Under the pieces are notes generated by a model that was given only the letters and a program-made list of their open reading frames with translations, did not search any database and had not been told where the DNA came from. A stretch of 61,775 bases of DNA, taken from Bacteroidaceae bacterium (GTDB lineage Bacteria; Bacteroidota; Bacteroidia; Bacteroidales; Bacteroidaceae). Shown here piece after piece: positions 17,177 through 24,498 of the stretch (its first letter is position 1; each line of letters begins with the position of its first letter). Location: NCBI GenBank assembly GCA_017483605.1, contig JAFUWG010000056.1:1-61775 (forward strand), given 5' to 3'. Made by a program: the position numbers and the translations under genes.

Positions 17177-17313
17177 AGGATGCATCAAAACGGTTCCCTC
17201 GATACCTCAAAAGTGGTCTGAGTCAGACCGCTTAAGTGGTGTGACTCAGACCACCGAGGCGGTGTGACTCAGACCACTTTTGAGGTGTCGAGGGAGTCTT
17301 TCTGACGCATCCT
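17177..17313. repeat. Five-module 23-bp-period palindromic array (long hairpin)
   Basis: Five 15-nt modules start at 17192, 17215, 17238, 17261 and 17284, each followed by an 8-nt spacer. They read GGTTCCCTCGATACC, GGTCTGAGTCAGACC, GGTGTGACTCAGACC (twice) and GGTGTCGAGGGAGTC. The whole also folds into one hairpin: 17196-17231 pairs with 17259-17294 with two mismatches, and AGGATGCATCA/TGACGCATCCT extends it to 17177-17313. It separates the DUF3256 stop from the sigma-factor start. Confidence 0.85.
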
Positions 17314-17335
17314 CGCTTCGGGGATGTCAGTTTGC

Positions 17336-17932
17336 CTAATGAGTGATGAATTGGTTTTGGGTAGCATCCCACAGCAGCGTCTGACTGCTGGTGCGTGTCT
17401 CGGCGGGAATGCCGCTGTCGTCTATCTGGATGGCGAGCGGATTGGAAGTAAGAATGGTGAGACGGTCGGATGCCGGGTCGATGCTGATGCGTCGAAACTC
17501 TGCGGAGGTGGGGGCGCTGATGTAGCGAGTGGCATCGAGGGGCGTCCATTCGGTGGTGTAGAAACTGATGGACGAGTCGGCAATGCTGTCGCAATGTACC
17601 GTGCTGATGACCAGGATGATGTGACTGCCGTCGTTCTGGGGGAGGAGTTTCAACTCTTTTTCCGAACTGTTGGACACGACGAGGTGGGCATAGTTGTCGG
17701 TGAGTGCCTTCATGGTGGACACATAGCGGAACTGGTTGCGTGTCTGCATCGTCTTGTTGTTTTTCTGATTGTCAACCAGTTCCAAACGACTATATTCGGA
17801 AAGGGCAGGGCACACCTCTTGTGGCATCTTCAGGAAGAGGTCTTTGAGCGACTGTGCACGAAGAAAGCCTCCCAACCCCCAAAGGGGCAGGGCTAACGTG
17901 ATGAGGGTGAGGATGATTCTCTGTTTATGCAT
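17336..17932 (-). CDS. DUF3256 family secreted protein
   Basis: This is a 198-residue protein with a signal peptide or N-terminal anchor (MHKQRIILTLITLALPLWGLGGFLRAQ). The mature part (SLKDLFLKMPQEVCPALSEYSRLELVDNQKNNK) looks like the Bacteroidales DUF3256 family. No catalytic motif is visible. It starts about 15 nt after the permease stop and is the last gene of the efflux operon. The start at MHKQ is preferred over an ATG-less extension that would overlap the permease stop. A periplasmic accessory role for the efflux system is an inference from position only. Confidence 0.75.
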   Translation of the reverse strand: MHKQRIILTLITLALPLWGLGGFLRAQSLKDLFLKMPQEVCPALSEYSRLELVDNQKNNKTMQTRNQFRYVSTMKALTDNYAHLVVSNSSEKELKLLPQNDGSHIILVISTVHCDSIADSSISFYTTEWTPLDATRYISAPTSAEFRRISIDPASDRLTILTSNPLAIQIDDSGIPAETRTSSQTLLWDATQNQFITH

Positions 17933-17947
17933 ATAATCAATGAGCAA

Positions 17948-19174
17948 TTATTCGTGACGTATGGCTTCTATGGGGTCCATATTGGCGGCTTTGCGTGCGG
18001 GAATGTAGCCAAAGACGATGCCGATGAAGGTACATACAGCAAAGGAAACGTAGATGGACCACGCTGGTATGCTGGATGGCATGTTCATGAGCGGGATGAC
18101 GAATTGCCCCACTATGCAGCCTAATATCACACCGATGAGTCCTCCAGTGAAGGAGATGAGCACCGACTCGATGAGGAACTGCAAGGAGATGACCATGCCG
18201 GTGGCTCCCACAGCCATGCGAAGACCAATTTCTTTGGTGCGTTCGGTGACGGAGACGAGCATGATGTTCATGATGCCGATACCTGCCACGAGCAGGGAGA
18301 AGGCGGCGGCAACGACGAGGATGATGGTGACGGTGTCCATTGTGGAGGACATGGTTTCCATCATCTCCGCCTGCGAACGGATGGTGAAATCATCGACAGC
18401 ATCAGCCTTGAGTTTGTGGTTCTCGCGGAGTATCTGGGTGAGTTCTTCGATGGCGGCATCGGAGAGTTCTTCGGTGAGTGCGGAGCAGACGATGGAAGAG
18501 AAGTAGGTTTGGGCGGCGATACGCTTCATCACACAGGTGTAGGGGGCGATGATGACGTTATCTTGATCCATTCCCCACGAGTTGTAGCCCTTGCCTTTCA
18601 GCACACCGACGATACGCATGGGGATGGACTTGAAGCGGATGTTCTTGCCGATGGCTTCTTCTTCCTTGCCCTCGCCAAACAGTTCGTTGATGATGGTCTT
18701 GCCGACCACGCACACCTTGGCGGCTTTCTTCACGTCTTCTTCGGTGAAGCATTCGCCTTCTTCAATCTCCCACAGTTTGATGTCGAGATATTCGGGCGAC
18801 TCGCCATAGACGGTCGAGGTGGTATTGTTGTTGCCATAGATGACTTGTCCCGAGGCGGTGACTTCGGGTGAAACGTCGCTGACGAACTTTTTCTCGTTGA
18901 GGATGCGTTCGTAATCCGCCATCTTGAGGGTTTGCATGGCGGAAGGGTCTTGACGTACACCGCCACGCATGTCGGCTCCTGGACGAATGGTGAGCAGGTT
19001 GGTGCCCATGGTGGAGAGTTCCTTGCGGATGCTCTCTTTGGAGCCTTGTCCGATGGACATCATGATGATGACGGCTGCCACGCCGATGATGATGCCGAGC
19101 ATGGAGAGGAACGAACGCATCTTGTTGTTCGCCACGGCTCTGATGCTGACCTTGAACAGATTAAGTATATTCAT
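17948..19174 (-). CDS. MacB-type ABC transporter permease
   Basis: This is a 408-residue membrane subunit of a MacB/LolC-type ABC system. It has TM1 near residues 20-42 (LSMLGIIIGVAAVIIMMSIG), a periplasmic core (MacB_PCD, about 45-270) and an FtsX-like block of three TM helices at about 275-400, ending in IPARKAANMDPIEAIRHE, the usual C-terminal signature. Such permeases act by mechanotransmission: cytoplasmic ATP hydrolysis drives a periplasmic adaptor and TolC. In E. coli MacB the permease is fused to the ATPase; here they are separate, adjacent genes. Substrates of this branch include macrolides, peptides or lipids and cannot be told from sequence. Confidence 0.92.
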   Translation of the reverse strand: MNILNLFKVSIRAVANNKMRSFLSMLGIIIGVAAVIIMMSIGQGSKESIRKELSTMGTNLLTIRPGADMRGGVRQDPSAMQTLKMADYERILNEKKFVSDVSPEVTASGQVIYGNNNTTSTVYGESPEYLDIKLWEIEEGECFTEEDVKKAAKVCVVGKTIINELFGEGKEEEAIGKNIRFKSIPMRIVGVLKGKGYNSWGMDQDNVIIAPYTCVMKRIAAQTYFSSIVCSALTEELSDAAIEELTQILRENHKLKADAVDDFTIRSQAEMMETMSSTMDTVTIILVVAAAFSLLVAGIGIMNIMLVSVTERTKEIGLRMAVGATGMVISLQFLIESVLISFTGGLIGVILGCIVGQFVIPLMNMPSSIPAWSIYVSFAVCTFIGIVFGYIPARKAANMDPIEAIRHE

Positions 19175-19179
19175 GTTGT

Positions 19180-19944
19180 TTAGTCGTCTTGTGGTTTAGG
19201 CAGTGCAGCCAGTGCTTCAGCCGCCGATTTGATGTTGGTGTTGATGGTGTCCTCACGAATTTTGCCGTCTCGCAGGTTGATGTTGCGGGAAGAGTATTCG
19301 GCAATCTCGGGGTTGTGGGTCACGAAGATGATGGTGTGTCCCTCGCGGTGCAGTTGCTGGAAGAGCACGAGCATCTCGAAGGACGTGCGTGTGTCGAGGT
19401 TACCTGTTGCCTCGTCGGCAAGGAGCACGGCAGGATTGTTGACCAAAGCACGTGCGATGGCAACTCGCTGCATCTGACCACCCGACATCTGGTTGCTCTT
19501 GTGGTCGAGACGGTCGCCCAGCCCTACGGCTTGCAGGGCTTTGATGGCTGCCTCGCGGCGTTGCTTGGCGTTGTACTTATTATTGTACATCAGCGGCAAC
19601 TCCACGTTCTCCACAGCGGTGGTCTTTGCCAGCAGGTTGTAGTTCTGGAAAACGAAGCCAATCTTGCGGTTGCGAAGTTTGGCACGCTGATTCTTCGACA
19701 TCTTGCGGACAGGGGTGCCGTCGAGGAAATATTCGCCAGACGTGGGGGTGTCGAGGCATCCCAACTGGTTGAGCAGGGTCGATTTGCCCGAACCTGACGT
19801 ACCCTGTATGGTCACGAACTCGCCTTCGTATATCTTGAAACTGACACCACGCAACGCTTTCACGGTCTCGGAACCGACCTGAAAGTATCGCTTGACGTTG
19901 TTGAGTTCGATGACGACCTTGCGTTTATCTTCTTGCTCGCTCAT
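19180..19944 (-). CDS. MacB/LolD-type ABC transporter ATPase
   Basis: This is a 254-residue ATP-binding subunit with Walker A GTSGSGKST, Q-loop VFQNYNLL, signature SGGQMQR, Walker B VLLADEATGNLD and H-loop VTHNPE. It has the MacB-type sequence EFVTIQGTSGSGKSTLLNQLGCLDTPTSG. The protein energises the downstream permease (5-nt gap). Its ATG overlaps the stop codon of the membrane-fusion gene by 4 nt, so the three are translated together. Confidence 0.95.
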   Translation of the reverse strand: MSEQEDKRKVVIELNNVKRYFQVGSETVKALRGVSFKIYEGEFVTIQGTSGSGKSTLLNQLGCLDTPTSGEYFLDGTPVRKMSKNQRAKLRNRKIGFVFQNYNLLAKTTAVENVELPLMYNNKYNAKQRREAAIKALQAVGLGDRLDHKSNQMSGGQMQRVAIARALVNNPAVLLADEATGNLDTRTSFEMLVLFQQLHREGHTIIFVTHNPEIAEYSSRNINLRDGKIREDTINTNIKSAAEALAALPKPQDD

Positions 19945-21110
19945 TGTTTCTTGTTGTTTCCGTTCTTGTTGTTGTTTCGTGGACGCGGCATGAATGGGTT
20001 GCTTGCCTGCTCTTCGGCCGATTCTTCTTTGCCACCGATGATTTCAAAGTCGGTAAGCACTTCGGTGCCAGCAGCAACACCCGACACAATCTCGGTCAGT
20101 GTGCCGTTGGTGGTGCCTGTCTCCACTTTGTGTGCCTTGAAGGTGTTGCCCTCTTTTGTCCACACTTTGGCAGGAGCCTCAACATCTTCAACCGTCTCGG
20201 TTTCCGTCAGCAATGCCTCGTTGGGTGTGAAGCGGAGGGCACGAGAAGGTACGGCAAGAACGCCATTCTTTTCCAGTGTGTAGATGGTCACGTTGGCTGT
20301 GAGTCCTGGCTTCAGTTTGAGATGGTCGTTAGGGGCGGAGATGACCACTTCATAAGTGACCACGTTGCTCTCGGTGGTTGCTTCTTGGCGTACCTGTGTG
20401 ACTGCTCCTTCGAATGTGTCATCGGGGAATGCATCGACGGTGAAGGTGACACGCTGTCCTTCTTTCACACCACCAATGTCAGCCTCGTCAATGTCGGCAA
20501 TCACACGCATGTCAGTGAGGTCTTGGGCGATGATGAAGAGGGTAGGGGTGGTCATGGCAGAAGCCACGGTTTGTCCTTCTTCCACTTCCTTAGAGAGCAC
20601 GATGCCGTCGATGGGTGAGGTGATGGTGGCGTAGCCAAGGTTGGTTTGTGCTTTCTGCACGTTCTGCTGCTGCACCTTCACTTGCTGCACGGCTTGCTCG
20701 TAGGTGAGTTTGGCGTTTTCGTAGTCGTTGGCCGACACGAGACCTTTCTCGAAGAGGGTCTTGTAGCGCTTGTAGTTGGCTGTCTGATAGTTGAGGGATG
20801 ACTGCGAGTTGGAGAGATTGCTCTGTGCGGATGCCAACTCGGAAAGGAGGTTGGTCTTGTCGAGTTCGGCAATGACCTGACCTTTGTGTACCTCGGAGTT
20901 ATAATCTACGTATATCTTGTCGATGATGCCAGAAACCTGAGTACCGACTTCAACTTCTGTGACAGGTTCGATGGTACCGGTGGCGGTGATGCTGGTGCTG
21001 ATGTTCTGCTTCTCGACTGGTGCCGTGGAGTATGTGACTTTGGTGCCTTCGCTGCAAGCAGCCAGTGTGGATGCTAAGATGATGGTAGCAAATATGTGGT
21101 TGATTTTCAT
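19941..21110 (-). CDS. macA: MacA-like periplasmic adaptor (membrane fusion) lipoprotein
   Basis: This is a 389-residue HlyD/RND-type adaptor. The N-terminus is a lipoprotein signal (MKINHIFATIILASTLAACSEG, Cys19). A lipoyl/biotin-like hairpin starts around VSGIIDKIYVDYNSEVHKGQVIAELD, followed by an alpha-helical hairpin rich in Gln/Ala (about 90-160, LASAQSNLSNSQSSL ... QQVKVQQQNVQKAQTNLGYATI). Beta-barrel and membrane-proximal domains complete it. The C-terminal tail is Arg/Asn/Lys-rich. It should bridge the inner-membrane permease and the TolC-like channel encoded directly upstream. The start is at the lipoprotein signal; the 89-residue upstream extension is not protein-like. Confidence 0.93.
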   Translation of the reverse strand: MKINHIFATIILASTLAACSEGTKVTYSTAPVEKQNISTSITATGTIEPVTEVEVGTQVSGIIDKIYVDYNSEVHKGQVIAELDKTNLLSELASAQSNLSNSQSSLNYQTANYKRYKTLFEKGLVSANDYENAKLTYEQAVQQVKVQQQNVQKAQTNLGYATITSPIDGIVLSKEVEEGQTVASAMTTPTLFIIAQDLTDMRVIADIDEADIGGVKEGQRVTFTVDAFPDDTFEGAVTQVRQEATTESNVVTYEVVISAPNDHLKLKPGLTANVTIYTLEKNGVLAVPSRALRFTPNEALLTETETVEDVEAPAKVWTKEGNTFKAHKVETGTTNGTLTEIVSGVAAGTEVLTDFEIIGGKEESAEEQASNPFMPRPRNNNKNGNNKKQ

Positions 21111-21133
21111 AATAATGTCTTGTTTTATGTGGA

Positions 21134-22474
21134 TTACAGATTGATGTTTTCTCCTGCGTAGAAGTTGAGCATGGCTTGGTTGAGCAATGCGGTATATTTC
21201 GTTTGCAGAAGTTGTTGCTGGGCTTGCAGCAGATTGTTCTTGCCAGTGGTCAACTCGACGATGTTTTTCAATCCGAGGTTGAATTGTTCGCTCACGAGGT
21301 CGTAACTTTCCTGCATACTCTTCTCGTTGGCAAGGGCGTAGATGTACTGCTGTTGAGAGGTGGTGGCGTTGAGCCAATAGTTCTCAACGGTGGAGTAGAG
21401 TTGTTTCTGCTGGTCTTGCAGGCTTAGTTCGCTGTTCTGGAGAGCATATTTCGCCTTGCGGATGTTGGTGCGTGCCTGATGGTTGTCGAAGATGGGCACC
21501 GACACGGTCAAACCGAGGGAGTTGCTCATGTTGTTTTTGATTTGCTTGGCGAAGGAGGTCTCCTGTCCCGACGAGTTGCTGCTGCCGATGCCTGCAGAAA
21601 GAGACACCGTAGGCATATAACCTGCTCGTGCCGATGCAATGGCGATTTCGGACGATTCGATGTTGAGCCGACTCGACTGTATCTCGGGACGGTTTTCGAG
21701 AGCGGCATTATAGACAGATTGTTCGTCGGGGATGATGCTGAGCACTTTCTCGTCTGAAACCTCGGGGATGGCGACCTCGAAAGGCTCGCTATCGTGAATC
21801 TCCAGCAGTTGCTTGAGTTGGAGTTTGTAGTTGGCGAGTTGCGATTGTGCTTGTGCCAGCGAATACTTGTCTTGATTCACCTGTGCCTCTAACTGCACGA
21901 GGTCAACACGGGCAAGGCTGCCCACCTCAACCATCACTTGGGCACGGTCACGTTGCAGTTCGCTTGCCTTGATGATTTCTTCACACACTTTCACCGCCTC
22001 TGTTTCGTAGAGAATCTGCACGTAGAGTTGGGCAATCTGTTCTTGAATGGTGTTTGCCTGTTGTTGCACGTCCAGTTCTGCCATCTGTTCTGAGAGTTTG
22101 TTCTGCTTGATGGTGTTTGTGTTGCGATTGCCGTTCCACACGGTCCAGTTGGCGTTGATGCCGTAGGAGCCGTTGTAGGAAACGGTGTTTCGGTTGGTGG
22201 TCATCGAACCGTTGGTCAGGTTGATGGTCGTTTCTGCAAAGGGTCGCCACGACATGTTCTGGTTGGTACTGAACGACACGGAGGGGAACAGGGCGGATTG
22301 GCTCTGCAGTACGTCTTCGTGGCTCGAAGCGGCGGTGAGTTTTCTCTGTTGCAGTTGAATGTTGTTGGCAAGGGCATAGTTGAGGCACTCTTGGAGTGTC
22401 CACGTCTTTTGTCCGTTTGCCACACCACTCGCCAGCAACAGCGAGAATGCAGTCAATAAATGCTTCTTGTTCAT
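21134..22474 (-). CDS. TolC-family outer-membrane efflux channel
   Basis: This is a 446-residue TolC-like protein with signal peptide (MNKKHLLTAFSLLLASGVANG). The two internal repeats of the outer-membrane efflux family are visible, beginning WTLQECLNYALANNIQLQQRKL and SVYNAALENRPEIQSSRLNIE, each followed by long coiled-coil helices. It forms the outer-membrane duct for the MacA/ATPase/permease encoded downstream. Its start lies only about 30 nt after the 3' end of the RNase P RNA gene on the same strand, with no consensus promoter between them. Confidence 0.94.
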   Translation of the reverse strand: MNKKHLLTAFSLLLASGVANGQKTWTLQECLNYALANNIQLQQRKLTAASSHEDVLQSQSALFPSVSFSTNQNMSWRPFAETTINLTNGSMTTNRNTVSYNGSYGINANWTVWNGNRNTNTIKQNKLSEQMAELDVQQQANTIQEQIAQLYVQILYETEAVKVCEEIIKASELQRDRAQVMVEVGSLARVDLVQLEAQVNQDKYSLAQAQSQLANYKLQLKQLLEIHDSEPFEVAIPEVSDEKVLSIIPDEQSVYNAALENRPEIQSSRLNIESSEIAIASARAGYMPTVSLSAGIGSSNSSGQETSFAKQIKNNMSNSLGLTVSVPIFDNHQARTNIRKAKYALQNSELSLQDQQKQLYSTVENYWLNATTSQQQYIYALANEKSMQESYDLVSEQFNLGLKNIVELTTGKNNLLQAQQQLLQTKYTALLNQAMLNFYAGENINL

Positions 22475-22505
22475 TAGTTATGTTGTTTTGTTGTGTGTCT
22501 GAAAA

Positions 22506-22965
22506 AAGAAAGCAGTCGGAATGTAAGCCGGGTTCTGTACGTTCCACGGGGGAACGTGTCTGTCATTTATCTACTCCATGAGTCACCTCATGGCTCAAGC
22601 GTTCTACCCTCCACCGCATGAGCCCCGGCCTTGTTGCATTGCTGCTCAGACCTTCGTCAACTCGGGCGGGCTACCCTCTATCGGGTGGTTTACATGAACT
22701 TGCAGCTCCCAAGATGCACAGCCAGTATGTCACCACACTGCTGGTGAGCCCTTACCTCACCTTCTCACCATTTCAGCACGTGGCTCGGACGATTGACACC
22801 CGCAGGGCCTAAAGCCCAAGTCAAGGCTGTTGTTATTTTCTTCTGCATTACTCAACCCTCGCGGACTGCTTCTACATTAGGAAGTGGGATGCCCTGTGCT
22901 GCCCGGACTTTCCTCTTTAGTCACCCCGAAGGGCAACTCCAGCGACAGACCTTCCGGCTGCTTTC
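22506..22965 (-). ncRNA. rnpB: RNase P RNA, class A
   Basis: On the minus strand the sequence begins GCAGCCGGAAGGTCTGTCG, contains the hallmark GAGGAAAGTCCGGGC, and ends ACAGAACCCGGCTTAC followed by CCGACTGCTTTC. The 5' GAAAGCAGCCGG pairs with the 3' CCGACTGCTTTC to close P1, and a run of U residues follows (22507-22501). It is the catalytic RNA that matures tRNA 5' ends. The ends are set by the P1 stem and the -7 promoter element just upstream; they may be off by several nucleotides. Confidence 0.95.
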
Positions 22966-22971
22966 AGTTTG

Positions 22972-22979
22972 CAAATATA
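22972..22979 (-). promoter_or_regulatory. -7 element of the rnpB promoter
   Basis: TATATTTG on the minus strand fits TAnnTTTG and ends about 7 nt before the proposed 5' end of RNase P RNA. Confidence 0.6.
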
Positions 22980-23151
22980 GAGATTTTTTCTACAAAAAAA
23001 GGTAGTGTACAAGAAATATGCCCTGTCTTTTAAGATAATTTGTGTAAATATTGTTTAATTGTGAATGTATTGCTTACAATTTGTCTCTTCAAAATGTTCA
23101 TCACTTGGCATCCTCATTTATGAGGATTTTATGCTTAAAAGGTTCGTTTTA

Positions 23152-23183
23152 TTTGGTCATGTTGTTGAAATGTGTTAACTTTG
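23152..23183 (+). promoter_or_regulatory. Promoter of the lipoprotein/barrel gene
   Basis: TTTG at 23152-23155 and TAACTTTG at 23176-23183 are separated by 20 bp and precede the ATG at 23243 by about 60 nt. Confidence 0.75.
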
Positions 23184-23242
23184 CCGCTGTCATCGGTTGG
23201 ATGACAACGTAAAAAGAGGTAAAAACCAAAATCGAGACGCTT

Positions 23243-24241
23243 ATGAAATACGCTGTTAAAATCATCATGGGAATGCTGTCTGCCGTCGCATTCACTTCTT
23301 GTGCCACCATCGTTTCTGGCTCCAAGGCAACTGTGCTGCTTGACGGCGACATGCCTGACACGCTGACCATCCAGACGAATGTAACAACTTACGAAAATGT
23401 GACACTTCCTCAGCAAGTAGAGGTGAAACGGAAGCATCTGAAAGAACCTATTGTGGTGTCGAAAGATGCAACGACTGTGGCAGAGGTTTATCCAGGAAGA
23501 AAAATTGTGCCCTGTTTCTGGGTCAACTTAGTCACTCTTCCCTCTGTCGTGGGATTGGTTGTTGATGGAGTGACGGGCAGTATGTATGAACCCACTCACC
23601 ATGTGAGATTGCAGAAAGATACGGAATCAAGATTTGCCGTCCAGAATCTTCCGTGGGTAAGAAAACCTATTGGACTCTATCGCCACGAGGTTAGTTTCGG
23701 GTTGGGAGTACCCTCGCTGGTGAGCAAGAGCCGAATGGATGAGATGGAAAATGTGGTGCAACAGCGGTTGGGCTACCAGTCAGGCACTCAGAGCATGTAT
23801 CTGGGTGCTGTTTCGGGCGGATTCCGCTATTTCTATCATATTGATAAACATTGGGCGGTAGGTGTACAGATGGGGCATATAGGTGACTACAGTGCATTCA
23901 GCAAACAGGATGCCAGGGGCAACTGGCAAGATGCCGACATCTTGATGTCCTCTCCTTTCCTTATGGCTGCGGCCAAGTATTATTGGTATGCAACCGACGC
24001 CCTTTCTTTCTACTCGAAAGCGGGCATTGGAGCCATGCGCCGCCACCTCTATTTCCACACCTACGACGACCCGACCGACGACCGCTTTTTCAACGAAAAG
24101 AAGTGGCTCCCTGCCTACCAATTCTCTCCCATCGGTATCGAACTGGGTCGTCGTAACCTCCGTTTCTTCACAGAATTGGGCTACGGCACCGACGGCGTCG
24201 TCAACTTTGGCATCACCTATCACTTCAAACGGGTGAAATAG
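23243..24241 (+). CDS. Lipoprotein with C-terminal outer-membrane barrel-like region
   Basis: This is a 332-residue protein. The N-terminus carries a lipoprotein signal with the lipobox TSCATIVSGSK, a motif shared with small Bor/YceK-like lipoproteins. A membrane-like hydrophobic patch lies at WVNLVTLPSVVGLVVDGVTG. The C-terminal half has alternating aromatic strands (GAVSGGFRYFYHIDKHWAVGVQMGHIG, AAKYYWYATDALSFYSKAGIG, RNLRFFTELGYGTDGVVNFGITYHFKRV), as in outer-membrane beta-barrels. It is a single-gene transcript with its own promoter and terminator. Function unknown; a surface or transport role is only suggested by localisation. Confidence 0.78.
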   Translation: MKYAVKIIMGMLSAVAFTSCATIVSGSKATVLLDGDMPDTLTIQTNVTTYENVTLPQQVEVKRKHLKEPIVVSKDATTVAEVYPGRKIVPCFWVNLVTLPSVVGLVVDGVTGSMYEPTHHVRLQKDTESRFAVQNLPWVRKPIGLYRHEVSFGLGVPSLVSKSRMDEMENVVQQRLGYQSGTQSMYLGAVSGGFRYFYHIDKHWAVGVQMGHIGDYSAFSKQDARGNWQDADILMSSPFLMAAAKYYWYATDALSFYSKAGIGAMRRHLYFHTYDDPTDDRFFNEKKWLPAYQFSPIGIELGRRNLRFFTELGYGTDGVVNFGITYHFKRVK

Positions 24242-24351
24242 CCCCTCACCATTTCCCGTTTCTACGGGCTCGTATGATCGAGACTCTTTCCCCACCTACG
24301 TCGTTACCTCGATGCGTATGAATTTATGTACGGGTATTAAATCAATATAAT

Positions 24352-24381
24352 CCCTCGACACGAATTAACTTGTGTCGAGGG
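24352..24381. terminator. Terminator hairpin between convergent genes
   Basis: CCCTCGACAC (24352-24361) pairs perfectly with GTGTCGAGGG (24372-24381). It lies between the plus-strand lipoprotein gene and minus-strand ygiQ and could serve both. The right arm shares GTGTCGAGGGAGT with the array at 17196-17298. Confidence 0.65.
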
Positions 24382-24498
24382 AGTGAGTTTAACATCGTTT
24401 CGGGTACGAAATCTCATTGTAAAAGTTCTGCTTTCGCTGAAATGTCAAATTTGTCGAGTCGTTACTGTTTTATATGAAGTTTTAGTAAGCGGTAACAG

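Noticed and set aside
17177-17313. CRISPR array
   Set aside because: Regular 23-bp period, but spacers are only 8 nt, units are self-complementary and diverged, and no cas genes are present.
15900-17330. Cobalamin or other riboswitch controlling the STN-TonB receptor
   Set aside because: No B12-box-like or other riboswitch core was seen; the receptor is directly coupled to the anti-sigma gene.
21111-21377. N-terminal extension of the MacA-like protein
   Set aside because: 89 residues without conservation overlap tolC; the lipoprotein signal at 21110 defines the start.
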